36,837 nucleotides of DNA from Bacteroidia bacterium (GTDB lineage Bacteria; Bacteroidota; Bacteroidia; Cytophagales; Cyclobacteriaceae): contig JAUILA010000038.1 of the NCBI GenBank assembly GCA_030432655.1, positions 1 through 36,837 of the forward strand. The letters run 5' to 3'. Below are positions 1 through 8,940 of the stretch, one piece after another. Position numbers and translations under genes: made by a program. Numbering within the stretch: position 1 is the first letter of the stretch; every line of letters begins with the position of its first letter. The notes under the pieces were generated by a model that saw only the letters and a program-made list of their open reading frames with translations, searched no databases and was not told where the DNA came from.

Positions 1-800
1 TCAAAAAGAGTTCCGATATTCTCGGTGTTATTTTCGATTTCCCGAAGGAATTCATACGTTTCTTCACTGATTGCGTACTGGCTGACCAGTACGCTGTAAG
101 CGATTTCCTTTTTCCACGAATCGGCAGGAAGATTTACTATCGGAAATTTATAAACCACATCCTCTGTGAGGCCGTCTGTAGTTGCCACGAGAATGTCAGA
201 GGAGCTGGTTGTTTTCCAGCAAGTCAGTACAGGTGAATCCTGCACCTGGACTTCCATTCCGTCATAGTAATAATAAGAGCCAAACTTGGTACGGTACTCA
301 ACGGTTTCCACAAATGACCACTGATAATACCCTGTACTGGCCGACGGATCATGGGTGGTTACTTCAACACTGACACCACGTTCATCGGCACTGAAAGTCA
401 CGCTGTCGATTTCCGGAACCGGCTTTACCAGCACTTCCGCGGACTCATAAATCTTACCGCCGGTTTCCACCCGCAACTGGGCGGAAGAGCCCGCTGAAAC
501 CGGTAGGGTGGAGCGGTAAACGCCCGGATTTGTTTCGGAGAGCGAATAGGTTGAACCGTTAATGATAATTTCCACTTGTGCATTTGACACCCTTGAATTC
601 AGCGAATCGGCCGGGGGTGACTGAATATTCCTGATCGTGGAAAGAATTACTTCGGCAGTTCCATCTGGTGCATCCAGGTTTCCTTCTATCACAAGAATAC
701 GATCCGGTGATGCTATTTCAGGCGGATCGAAGGGTTCGACACACATGACGCACAAGGATGCGAGTGTTAAAATGACTATTATGTTTACAGAGATCTTCAA
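1..800 (-). CDS. DUF4249 family outer-membrane lipoprotein (partial, 3' end outside window)
   Basis: Reading the minus strand from 800, an open frame runs without a stop to the window edge (about 266 residues seen). The N-terminus is a hydrophobic export signal (VNIIVILTLASLCVMC) with cysteines in a loose lipobox. It is followed by the EPFDPPE and RILVIEGNL patterns that open DUF4249 proteins, then beta-rich repeats typical of an Ig-like/carbohydrate-binding fold. The start is probably TTG at 800-798, because the next in-frame ATG lies too deep in the signal. TTG overlaps the TGA stop of the TonB receptor (TTGA), so the two genes are translationally coupled. Members of this family sit beside TonB receptors and are thought to be surface lipoprotein partners in uptake. 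The substrate is unknown. The family call is from pattern recognition only. Confidence 0.8.
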   Translation of the reverse strand, partial: MKISVNIIVILTLASLCVMCVEPFDPPEIASPDRILVIEGNLDAPDGTAEVILSTIRNIQSPPADSLNSRVSNAQVEIIINGSTYSLSETNPGVYRSTLPVSAGSSAQLRVETGGKIYESAEVLVKPVPEIDSVTFSADERGVSVEVTTHDPSASTGYYQWSFVETVEYRTKFGSYYYYDGMEVQVQDSPVLTCWKTTSSSDILVATTDGLTEDVVYKFPIVNLPADSWKKEIAYSVLVSQYAISEETYEFLREIENNTENIGTLF

Positions 801-3529
801 AATCTGAAATTATAAGTTATTGTAGGAATGGGCTCACTGAATATGCTCAGCTGATATCCCTTTGCAGTGCCATCCTCCGATTTGAAAAATACGGAATACA
901 CATTGTCACGGCCGGTCAGGTTATAAACGGAAAGCGACCAGGAACTGTGTGCCAGCTTATTGACTTTATGGTTCCCTTCTATATTCAGGGATATATCCGC
1001 CCTGTAGTAATCCGGGATGCGGTAGGCATTACGCTCAGAATAGGCCATACGCTCACTGCCTTCGTACACATATTTTCCAACCGGGATGGTAATAGGCCGG
1101 CCTGTGGAATACGTGAAGTTCATCGAAACGCTAAACCGGCGGCTGAACCGGTAATTACTGACGATGGTCAGGTCATGTGGTTTGTCGAAATTAGAACTGT
1201 AGTATTCTCCGTTATTAATAACGTAGTTTTCGGTGTTTGTTTTCAGCAGTGACCGGGAATACGTGTAGCTGATCCATCCGTTGAGCTTGCCGGTTGTTTT
1301 GCGCAACAAGAACTCTGCGCCATACGCTTTCCCGTTTGTATTAAGCACATCTGTTTCAATGTCCTCGTTGAGCAGGAGAACAGCCCCGTTTTTGTAATCG
1401 AGAAAGTCCTGCATTCGCTTGTAGTATACCTCAACCGATGCTTCGATGGTATTGCGCCGGAAATTTTGGTAATAGCCAAGTGATATCTGGTCTCCGATCT
1501 GCGGACGGATAAACTGATCACTTAGCTTCCAAAGATTAGTCGGGGCCACGGCGGTGGTATTTGAGAGCATATGAATATACTGGCGCATCCGCTGGGCGCT
1601 GAACTTGATCGAACTTGTATTGCTCAGCAGGTAGCGGGCCGACAAGCGGTATTCCGGACCCTGGTAATTGGCGATGACCGAACCACTTGAGTAGGAAACC
1701 GTATCCGTAATGGTGGATTCCTCCCGCGATTCGCTGGCATATTCATAGAATGTCTGAGGCCCGAGATATTGGTAGAATGAAAAACGAAGTCCTGCATCAA
1801 TCGTGAGTTTCTCGGAGACCTGAAAACTGGTACTTCCGTATATCGCGCTTTCAAATGCCTGTTCATCCTGGATTGATTGGGGTCTAATGAGTGATTCTTC
1901 GCCATCCGCGGTCAGGTTGCCCGGGGTAATGTCATACCGAACCACACTGGCCCCGAAATTGATTTCTTTGTTTTCGGATTTGAAGTAGGACAGATCGGCT
2001 TGTGCCTGCCATTGCCTGATTTCTGAATCCAGGTTGAAGGCATTAACCTCATTTCTGTCGCTCGATATATCGAATTCGTAGCCCGAATAGGATGCGGAGA
2101 ATGTGCCGAATAATGACTTATTGAAAGAATGGTCCCACTGGAATGCCACTTGTGCGTTGCTGTACTGGTACAGGGTGTCATTATTCAGGCGAAACCGGTC
2201 CTTACTGTAATAGGCCGTCAGGTCGAAGGCATTTTTGTCATCCGACTCGTGGTTGATATGGAGGTTCACATCATAAAACGACCCTGTACTGTTTTCCAGT
2301 GATTCATCTGGAATCTGTTTAAGGAGCCAATCCGAATAAGTTGTCCGTCCACCCACCAGGATAGACGTCTTGTCCTTGACAATTGGGCCTTCAAGCGTCA
2401 GTCTTCCGGTGATCAGGCCTATTCCACCTGATCCGGAGAATTTTTTCTTATTACCCACCCGGGAACGCACTTCCATTACGGAAGATAACCTCCCTCCATA
2501 GGATGCAGGGACACCGCTTTTGTATAACTGGACATCCTGGACTACATCCGGGTTGAAAGCGGAGAAAAATCCGAACAGGTGGGAAGGATTATAGATGACC
2601 GCTTTATCGAAAAGGATCAGGTTCTGATCCGTAGCACCGCCACGCACATTCAGGCCGGTCGAACTCTCCCCGACGGTTTGAACCCCCGGGAGGGTTAACA
2701 CCACTTTCAGAATATCCGCCTCGCCGAGCGCCACCGGAACTTGCTTTAGCACTGAAATATCCAGTTTCTCAACACCCATTTGGGTACTGGAAACATTGGC
2801 GTCCCTGTCAGACCGGATGATCACTTCTCTCAATGCGATTACTTTTTCACTGAGATCCACGTCGAATGTTCCGTCGCTGTAGACCATAAGTTCGCGTTTA
2901 GCAGGCATCATGCCAAGAAAGGTCATTTCAAGCTGATTCCTGCCGGTCGGAATGGTCAGTTCGTAGTATCCAAGCGGATCGGAGGTAGTCGATTTGCCGC
3001 TGGTGACATTATGGATGACCGCTCCGGCCAGGGGTTCCCCGGTGTGTATATTCCGGATCCTTCCGGTGATGGTGGCATTGCTTTCCGTGATTTTATTTGT
3101 CCGAGGCCCGATCTCAAAGATTTTTTCTTCTTCGCTCAGTTGTTTTCGCTGCGCATCATCATAGAGATAATCATATACGGCTACATCAAATTCGTCCGAT
3201 GTATTCTCCTGTTCAAAATAATTTTCAGGAAGGCCTGCCCTCAATGGCCTTTCATATGTGATGAACACCCTTTTGAGTGAATCAACATGATAGAAATAAG
3301 CAGTGCCCTCAAATAATTCACTAAGTGCTCCCGGCATCGACGAAGAAGGTGGATTTATTAAGAGGCTGTCCATTTGCTCCGGGTCAAAAAAGAAGCGGTA
3401 GTCAGTGGCGGCCTCGGTTTTCAACATCCAGTCGTCGAACAGGACACGCGTGGTATCGGACTGCTGGGCAGCTGCGGCCACGCTCATAAGCAAAAGTGAG
3501 AGAATGAGATTAACTTTCATTTGTTTCAT
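797..3529 (-). CDS. TonB-dependent receptor with STN-like and carboxypeptidase-regulatory N-terminal domains
   Basis: This 910-residue outer-membrane receptor has a signal peptide (LILSLLLMSVAAAAQ). A short secretin/TonB N-terminal-like domain follows (about 25-95), where a FecA-type signalling contact can sit. Next is a CarboxypepD_reg-like beta-sandwich (about 150-230, TGRIRNIHTGEPLAGA), a TonB plug (about 250-370, with LPGVQTVGESSTGLNVRGG), and a beta-barrel ending in the aromatic residue of an outer-membrane signal (TYNFRF). The barrel has many aromatic, alternating strands. It overlaps the upstream secreted-protein gene by 4 nt and the downstream DUF4249 gene by 4 nt, so the three form one operon. 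No sigma/anti-sigma pair is visible nearby, so the STN-like domain may not signal. The transported substrate cannot be deduced. Confidence 0.93.
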   Translation of the reverse strand: MKQMKVNLILSLLLMSVAAAAQQSDTTRVLFDDWMLKTEAATDYRFFFDPEQMDSLLINPPSSSMPGALSELFEGTAYFYHVDSLKRVFITYERPLRAGLPENYFEQENTSDEFDVAVYDYLYDDAQRKQLSEEEKIFEIGPRTNKITESNATITGRIRNIHTGEPLAGAVIHNVTSGKSTTSDPLGYYELTIPTGRNQLEMTFLGMMPAKRELMVYSDGTFDVDLSEKVIALREVIIRSDRDANVSSTQMGVEKLDISVLKQVPVALGEADILKVVLTLPGVQTVGESSTGLNVRGGATDQNLILFDKAVIYNPSHLFGFFSAFNPDVVQDVQLYKSGVPASYGGRLSSVMEVRSRVGNKKKFSGSGGIGLITGRLTLEGPIVKDKTSILVGGRTTYSDWLLKQIPDESLENSTGSFYDVNLHINHESDDKNAFDLTAYYSKDRFRLNNDTLYQYSNAQVAFQWDHSFNKSLFGTFSASYSGYEFDISSDRNEVNAFNLDSEIRQWQAQADLSYFKSENKEINFGASVVRYDITPGNLTADGEESLIRPQSIQDEQAFESAIYGSTSFQVSEKLTIDAGLRFSFYQYLGPQTFYEYASESREESTITDTVSYSSGSVIANYQGPEYRLSARYLLSNTSSIKFSAQRMRQYIHMLSNTTAVAPTNLWKLSDQFIRPQIGDQISLGYYQNFRRNTIEASVEVYYKRMQDFLDYKNGAVLLLNEDIETDVLNTNGKAYGAEFLLRKTTGKLNGWISYTYSRSLLKTNTENYVINNGEYYSSNFDKPHDLTIVSNYRFSRRFSVSMNFTYSTGRPITIPVGKYVYEGSERMAYSERNAYRIPDYYRADISLNIEGNHKVNKLAHSSWSLSVYNLTGRDNVYSVFFKSEDGTAKGYQLSIFSEPIPTITYNFRF

Positions 3530-4263
3530 TCTCCTTGTTCAATTAAGCCGTCGATAAATGTTGTCAGCTGGTACAGTGAATTTTCCCGGTTCTCAGTAAA
3601 GAAAAGCAGTCTGTTGTCCCTGGCAAACTGGTTTATTTCCTTTCGTTGTTCGCGAAAAATTTTACGGAACACTTTTTTGTTCCGGGCCTCATAATAGGCT
3701 CCATCGTATTTTATAAAGAATTTGTCTTCCGTTTTAAAGGTGGGCAGAAACTTACCATCTCTTTCCTCGTCATACAATGAGACTTTCCGTTTGGCATAAA
3801 GGGATATGTTCCCATGATGAAGTACATGATAATACCCATCGCTTATATTGTAAGTTTCGCGGTCCTTTTCAGGAATAGTGATGAACTCTTCACCATTCAT
3901 ATTAAAACGTGTGATTTTTTTTGCGTCAGGGGTGAAAAATGTCGGATGGCCATTCATATCGAAATGTTCAATGACCAGCACATCCAGGTAGATATCATAA
4001 AATATTTCGATATCACGGAATTCCTGACCATCATATGTGACCGAACCGGTATTCCATAAATCATCACCGAAAATAGGTGACCCGTCGTAGGGTTCAGGAA
4101 ATTTAGTGTATTCAGGTCCGTTATAGATCAGCAATTGGTTTGCAAATGTCCTGGTATAAATTCCGGAAGGCGAATCTTTGACTTCCTGCGCAACAGCAGG
4201 AACAGCAGCAATCACAATCAAGAAAAGAAGAATGCACTTTGGAACAGTATAGAATCCTGACAT
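3526..4263 (-). CDS. Secreted protein of unknown function, first gene of TonB receptor operon
   Basis: About 245 residues with a clear signal peptide (CILLFLIVIAAVPAVAQ), so it is exported. The mature part is rich in charged and aromatic residues, has no cysteines, and shows no motif I recognise. An open frame extends upstream to 4299, but the ATG at 4263 gives a normal-length signal peptide and is preferred. Its stop overlaps the receptor start by 4 nt (ATGA), which argues for co-translation. The position at the head of a receptor/DUF4249 operon suggests a periplasmic accessory to uptake or surface adhesion. This function is inferred only from context. Confidence 0.7.
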   Translation of the reverse strand: MSGFYTVPKCILLFLIVIAAVPAVAQEVKDSPSGIYTRTFANQLLIYNGPEYTKFPEPYDGSPIFGDDLWNTGSVTYDGQEFRDIEIFYDIYLDVLVIEHFDMNGHPTFFTPDAKKITRFNMNGEEFITIPEKDRETYNISDGYYHVLHHGNISLYAKRKVSLYDEERDGKFLPTFKTEDKFFIKYDGAYYEARNKKVFRKIFREQRKEINQFARDNRLLFFTENRENSLYQLTTFIDGLIEQGE

Positions 4264-4368
4264 AAGCGAGCAATATAATATTAATTGTGCAATACACACT
4301 TTCGATAAGTACTCTATTTGACCAGCGGTAGTTGATCCTTACCGGCGGATCATTGCCGGGTGCGAGAC

Positions 4369-5292
4369 TTATTTAACCGGAAAATGGATATCGGTTATCA
4401 ATTGCTTGTCAGGCACTTCGCCGGGCATATTCCTGTAGGACTCAAAGGGGTAGATCTTTTTGTTCATTTTAAATTCCTTGGCCCGGTGAAGATTATACAT
4501 GGTACTCCAGCCGTTGCCAAGGTGTTCGTAAGTGCCAGTATGACGGAGGGTATAGACACCCGTGGAAGGAATTTCACCCCGGATCAGCGGGTCTGGTAAA
4601 TTGCCCGGCAGGGATTTTACCGGGAACCCGGAGGTGTAGGACATTTTGTTACCAACCATATCCCATTTCTGATAAATGGTAAAAGGATTACCGCTGATGA
4701 GTTCTTTGTGCTCCTTAAAATACTTTTGGAGTGTATCGAAATCAGCCGACATGGCTTCGGGACTTTCGTCGATAGCGCATGTCCGGTGAATTCCTACATA
4801 TGTACATCCCTCAAAATCTTCAATTCCGCGAAAACCAAGTTCCGAATGCACCTGGCCATCCTCTGCGTAGTCTTTCAGCATCTTCAGTCCGCGTTCGTAG
4901 TCATTTCCCACGTAAGCGATCATCATCTTTTTCATCCAGAACATGAAAAAAGGCAGGCTGCTGAACATATACCAGTCTGTCCCGGTACTCCCGTTTTTGG
5001 GAGTAAGTTCAAACCGGACCCGAGATGTGGATTTCCATGGTTTCAGGAACGTCAGGTCATAGTCAACCCATTCATTCTCCTTCTTGTCAGTAACCCGCAT
5101 ATTACCACTTCCGACCCGTTTTCCTTCCCATTCGTAATAGTTTCCGTCATCTGATACGTTTACCGTAGCCTCCGGTTCCATGATGAGCCAGGGTGACCAG
5201 GAGGTCCAGTGTTTGAAATCACTTACACAATCGTAGACCCTGGCCGCCGGGGCATCAATGACGATCGATTTTTTGATATTGAATTTAGGCAT
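4369..5292 (-). CDS. SRPBCC-domain protein with C-terminal GyrI-like effector-binding domain
   Basis: 307 residues in two parts. Residues 1-150 look like a polyketide cyclase/SRPBCC hydrophobic-ligand domain: the opening IKKSIVIDAPAARVYDCVSD and FKHWTSWSPW are the standard start of this fold, and a W-rich amphipathic helix follows near 120-145. Residues 155-307 resemble a GyrI-like/AraC effector-binding domain (YVGIHRTC, TGVYTLRHTGTYEHLGNGWSTMYN, then an ITDIHFPVK end). This two-domain build is common in Bacteroidota and has no DNA-binding part, so it probably binds a small hydrophobic molecule in the cytoplasm. It is transcribed alone, divergent from the molybdenum hydroxylase gene across 232 bp. 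The ligand is unknown. Confidence 0.8.
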   Translation of the reverse strand: MPKFNIKKSIVIDAPAARVYDCVSDFKHWTSWSPWLIMEPEATVNVSDDGNYYEWEGKRVGSGNMRVTDKKENEWVDYDLTFLKPWKSTSRVRFELTPKNGSTGTDWYMFSSLPFFMFWMKKMMIAYVGNDYERGLKMLKDYAEDGQVHSELGFRGIEDFEGCTYVGIHRTCAIDESPEAMSADFDTLQKYFKEHKELISGNPFTIYQKWDMVGNKMSYTSGFPVKSLPGNLPDPLIRGEIPSTGVYTLRHTGTYEHLGNGWSTMYNLHRAKEFKMNKKIYPFESYRNMPGEVPDKQLITDIHFPVK

Positions 5293-5524
5293 GTGTTCAG
5301 TGCGTTGAATTTAAGCTATGAATGTACTAATATCTGTGCATTATTACCAGTTGATAATGAGTCATATAGACAGAATTCACCCAAAAAGGGGGATGATTTT
5401 TTTAATTGCATTTTAATCGATTTCTGGGGAAATTTAAATAAGCAGGACGTACCTGCTCAATGCACACAGACAAAATGGCTTCATTCTTCATCAGTGAGAA
5501 TGAATTCACATAAAACATACTACG
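5293..5524. other. Divergent intergenic region
   Basis: 232 bp lie between the minus-strand SRPBCC gene and the plus-strand molybdenum hydroxylase gene. The stretch is AT-rich around 5395-5445 and must hold both promoters. I see no convincing TAnnTTTG box, strong hairpin or convincing small gene. Confidence 0.5.
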
Positions 5525-7705
5525 ATGAAATCCACACTAAACAGAAGGAATTTTCTTAAAGCATCCACCATGGCGGGCGGCGGACTGATGATCTCATTCA
5601 ACATGCTGTTTTCGTCAAAATCAAGGGCAAATGTATTGGGAAATGTGCCTGAAGACTGGCATGACGTGAATGCGTATTTAAAGATTGCGGAGGACGGACG
5701 CGTCACAATATTCTCCGTTAATCCTGAGATTGGCCAGAATGTCAAGACATCCATGCCCATGCTGATTGCAGAAGAGCTGGATGTGGACTGGAAAGATGTA
5801 ATTGTTGAGCAGGCTGGTCTGGATACGAAGAATTACCGGCGGCAGCTGGCAGGCGGCAGTCAGTCGATCCGTGCTGCCTGGGAGCCACTGCGAAAAGCAG
5901 GGGCCACGGCCCGCGAATTACTTCGCCGGGCAGCAGCACAGAAGTGGGATGTACCGGTTGCGGAGATACAAACAGCTGGTGGCAGGCTGATCCACGGAGA
6001 TAAGAGCCTGGGCTACGGAGAGGTGGCTTCACTGGCAGGACAGCTTGATCCGCCTGCAGAGGTAAAACTGAAAGATCCGAAGGATTTCAGGATAATCGGA
6101 ACTCCTACCAAAAATGTAGACGGTATGAAGATCGTGACAGGCCAACCGCTTTTTGGTCTGGACACCTATCGGGAGAATATGCTTACCGCGATGATCATTC
6201 ATCCGCCGGCCTTTGGTATGAAGCTGAAAAGTATGGATGCTTCGGACGCCCTGGCCATGCCGGGTATCCAGGAGGTGATAACCATTGATTCACGACCGGA
6301 AGGGGCTGAATTGCAGTGGTCGGACATAAATGCATTTCCGGAATTAATTGTGGTCGTGGGAACCAGTACCTGGGAAGTGATGAAGGCAAAAAAGGCAGTT
6401 AAGGCGGAATGGGAAGAAGGCAGTCCGCTGGAAAGTACTTCCGACCATGAACAGGGACTTGCTGAGCTGCTTGAATCGGGGGCGGACGAACCGGATCGCC
6501 GGGACGGGGATCCTGATTACGCCTTTGAGAATGCCGCCAAAATTATTGAGAAGACGTACAGTGGTCCGTTTCTGCCGCATAACACAATGGAACCTATGAA
6601 TTTCTTCGCCGATGTTCGGGCAGATCGTGCCGAACTTCATGGTCCTATTCAGACACCTGAATACCTGCAGAAGACGGTTTCAGAGCTGACGGGTCTGGCG
6701 CCGGAAAATATTTCTGTTATGATGTCGCGTATGGGCGGCGGTTTTGGAAGACGCTTATATGGAAATTTCGGGGTAGAAGCGGCCCTTATATCAAGGAAGA
6801 TCAAGGCACCCGTAAAGCTGGTGTATACAAGGGAAGATGACATGACCCAGGGCACCTATCGACCCGCGTATAAGATCATGTACCGGGCGGCACTTGACGG
6901 AAACAACCGGCTCATCGGGTTTCATGCAAGAGGTGCCGGTATTCACGGCGGGCCCCTGTTTGCCAACCGTTATCCGGCAGGTGCAGTGGATAATTACCTG
7001 TGTGAAAACCTGACCCTGGAATCGAATGTTTCCACGGGGGCCTGGCGGGCACCCCGGTCCAATTTTGTGGCAGGTGCTGAACAGGCTTTTCTGGACGAAG
7101 TGGCCGAAGCAGCCGGTAAGGATCCGGTGGAGTTCCGTCTTGAATTATTTGAGCGGGCAATCAGCGATCCGGTAGGTACACAAAACGATTATGATGCGGA
7201 ACGATATGCAGGTGTGATACGCATGGTCCGGGACAAATCAGGCTGGGGCCGCGAAACAGCCGGTGTATCGCGCGGGATGGCTGCCTATTATTGTCATAAT
7301 TCATACGTTGCCCAGGTGGTGGACCTGGTCATGGAGAATGATAAGCCCCGGGTGAAGAAGGTATGGTGTGCCATTGACTGTGGTATCGTAGTAAATCCTG
7401 AGGGTGCCAGGAACCAGGTTGAAGGAGGCATCGTGGATGGCATTGGCCATGCCATGTACAGCGCCTTGACCATGGTGGACGGCGTGCCGAACCAGCAGAA
7501 CTTTGATAAGTATAAATTGATCCGGCATAACCAGTCGCCACTGGAGGTGGAAGTCTTTTTTGTGGACAACGGAATAGATCCGACCGGGTTAGGCGAACCA
7601 TCACTTCCGCCGGTGATCGGGGCTTTGGCGAATGCACTGGCCAAGGCCACAGGCCGGCGTCAGTATTCACAGCCGTTTATGACAGATACTGTTTTAAGAG
7701 GTTAA
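5525..7705 (+). CDS. Xanthine dehydrogenase-family molybdopterin-binding subunit (IorB-like aldehyde/N-heterocycle oxidoreductase)
   Basis: This 726-residue protein starts with a twin-arginine signal (NRRNFLKASTMAGGG), so it is exported folded to the periplasm or membrane. It matches the large subunit of IorB-type molybdenum hydroxylases. Visible motifs are NTMEPMNFFAD, the molybdopterin-contacting glycine-rich MGGGFGRR (around residue 400), STGAWRAPRSN, and near the C-terminus GLGEPSLPPVIGALANAL, whose Glu is at the catalytic base position. Length is normal for IorB proteins. Such enzymes hydroxylate aldehydes or N-heterocycles and pass electrons through a small [2Fe-2S] subunit, usually encoded next door. 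No such gene lies beside it in this window. A hairpin follows the stop. Substrate unknown. Confidence 0.9.
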   Translation: MKSTLNRRNFLKASTMAGGGLMISFNMLFSSKSRANVLGNVPEDWHDVNAYLKIAEDGRVTIFSVNPEIGQNVKTSMPMLIAEELDVDWKDVIVEQAGLDTKNYRRQLAGGSQSIRAAWEPLRKAGATARELLRRAAAQKWDVPVAEIQTAGGRLIHGDKSLGYGEVASLAGQLDPPAEVKLKDPKDFRIIGTPTKNVDGMKIVTGQPLFGLDTYRENMLTAMIIHPPAFGMKLKSMDASDALAMPGIQEVITIDSRPEGAELQWSDINAFPELIVVVGTSTWEVMKAKKAVKAEWEEGSPLESTSDHEQGLAELLESGADEPDRRDGDPDYAFENAAKIIEKTYSGPFLPHNTMEPMNFFADVRADRAELHGPIQTPEYLQKTVSELTGLAPENISVMMSRMGGGFGRRLYGNFGVEAALISRKIKAPVKLVYTREDDMTQGTYRPAYKIMYRAALDGNNRLIGFHARGAGIHGGPLFANRYPAGAVDNYLCENLTLESNVSTGAWRAPRSNFVAGAEQAFLDEVAEAAGKDPVEFRLELFERAISDPVGTQNDYDAERYAGVIRMVRDKSGWGRETAGVSRGMAAYYCHNSYVAQVVDLVMENDKPRVKKVWCAIDCGIVVNPEGARNQVEGGIVDGIGHAMYSALTMVDGVPNQQNFDKYKLIRHNQSPLEVEVFFVDNGIDPTGLGEPSLPPVIGALANALAKATGRRQYSQPFMTDTVLRG

Positions 7706-7714
7706 TAAAAAAAG

Positions 7715-7739
7715 AAACAGGGACCGGAGCCCCTGTTTT
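7715..7739 (+). terminator. Hairpin terminator after molybdenum hydroxylase gene
   Basis: AAACAGGG (7715-7722) pairs perfectly with CCCTGTTT (7731-7738) across an 8-nt loop, ten bases after the stop codon. The following T run is short, so termination may be weak. Confidence 0.6.
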
Positions 7740-7749
7740 GATGATGTAA

Positions 7750-7813
7750 AATAAAGGGCACCTTAAATAAACCCTTATGAAGAATGTTTGATATTCTCCC
7801 GGTGCCCTTTATT
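7750..7813. repeat. 13-bp perfect inverted repeat with 38-nt loop
   Basis: AATAAAGGGCACC (7750-7762) is the exact reverse complement of 7801-7813. The loop holds a nested 5-bp stem (AGAAT/ATTCT). The 3' arm ends in CCCTTTATTATT. It lies in a 252-bp gap between two plus-strand genes and could be a second terminator, a structured small RNA or an interspersed repeat. Confidence 0.6.
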
Positions 7814-7957
7814 ATTACTAAGAACGGCTATTACAGTGCACAAGTCGTCACAGGCGTGTAAATAAATGTCACAAGATGTAACAAGCCAGTTGCGCAACCA
7901 GGCAAATCCCTCCCCGAACCTTGTTAATTATTCTCCCGTCATCATTAAATTTAAACA

Positions 7958-8875
7958 ATGAAAAGCTCTTCCATAGGAATTATCGGTCTCGGATATGTCG
8001 GTTCAAGTGTTGCTATTTCAATACTTCAGCGCGGGATATGCCGTGAACTTCTTTTAAATGATATGAATAATGAAATGGCCGAAGGGGAGGCCATGGATCT
8101 CAATCACGGATCTTCCTTTTTTTCCGCTGCGAATGTACGCAACGTGGCTATTGAGGATATGACCGATTGTGAGGCTATTGTTATTACAGCAGGGAAAGGA
8201 GGTAAGCCCGAGGAGTCCCGGCTGGACCTATTGAAAGCAAATATTAGTATCGCAGAATCCATTTCAGAAAAACTGAAGGGGTTTGAGGGGATACTGGTGA
8301 TCGTCTCGAACCCGGTGGACGTACTCACTTATTATTACCAGCAATTCACCGGACTTCCGCCGCAGCGGGTAATTGGTACCGGGACCCTGCTTGACACGTC
8401 ACGATTGAGGGAATACATTGGGCGTCAGCTGGATATTGATCCGCGAAGTGTGCATGCGAATGTGGTAGGGGAGCACGGTGACAGTGAAGTAACCTTGTGG
8501 AGTCGTGCCCGGATCGGGAGCCTGTTGCTGCGTGAATGGGACGGCTGGGATATCCGGCTGGAACCGGAAATCAGCGAGAAAGTCCGGCGTTCAGCCTATG
8601 AAATCATCCGTCGGAAAGGAGCGACCAACCACGCTATCGGACTGGTGACAGCTGCCATGCTGAAATGGATTCTTCGCTCAGAACGCCGGATCATTAATGT
8701 CTCTTCGGTGATTAACGGACCTTATGGCCTACGGGATGTAGCATTGTCACTCCCGACCCTGGTGTCGAGCTCAGGGGTGGAACGTGTTATTGAGATTCCC
8801 TTGTCAGGGGAGGAAAAGGAAAAGCTGATGAAATCTGCCCACATTTTAAAAGAAGCCATTGAATCAGTGAGATAG
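7958..8875 (+). CDS. NAD-dependent L-lactate/malate dehydrogenase-family 2-hydroxyacid dehydrogenase
   Basis: 305 residues with the complete LDH/MDH fold. The NAD motif GLGYVG is at 10-15, with Asp35 at the end of beta-2 (NAD preference). The substrate-binding Arg is in LLDTSRLRE (Arg149), the catalytic His in GEHGDSE (His173), and TNHAIGL follows later. The specificity loop reads AGKGGKPEESRLDL. The residue that is Gln in lactate dehydrogenases and Arg in malate dehydrogenases is Gly82 here, so the substrate cannot be assigned. A branched or larger 2-oxoacid is possible, as in hydroxyisocaproate dehydrogenases. It is followed 65 bp later by the GCS2-like ligase, with no sign of a functional link. 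Confidence 0.88.
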   Translation: MKSSSIGIIGLGYVGSSVAISILQRGICRELLLNDMNNEMAEGEAMDLNHGSSFFSAANVRNVAIEDMTDCEAIVITAGKGGKPEESRLDLLKANISIAESISEKLKGFEGILVIVSNPVDVLTYYYQQFTGLPPQRVIGTGTLLDTSRLREYIGRQLDIDPRSVHANVVGEHGDSEVTLWSRARIGSLLLREWDGWDIRLEPEISEKVRRSAYEIIRRKGATNHAIGLVTAAMLKWILRSERRIINVSSVINGPYGLRDVALSLPTLVSSSGVERVIEIPLSGEEKEKLMKSAHILKEAIESVR

Positions 8876-8940
8876 GTCATTCAGACATCTGATATTCTCC
8901 CATACAACTAATAACTTGAATGGTTATATTACAGGCTGTT

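Noticed and set aside
5209-5559. Plus-strand frame of 116 residues in the divergent intergenic region
   Set aside because: It spans parts of both neighbouring genes and the non-coding gap, with low-complexity composition and no domain.
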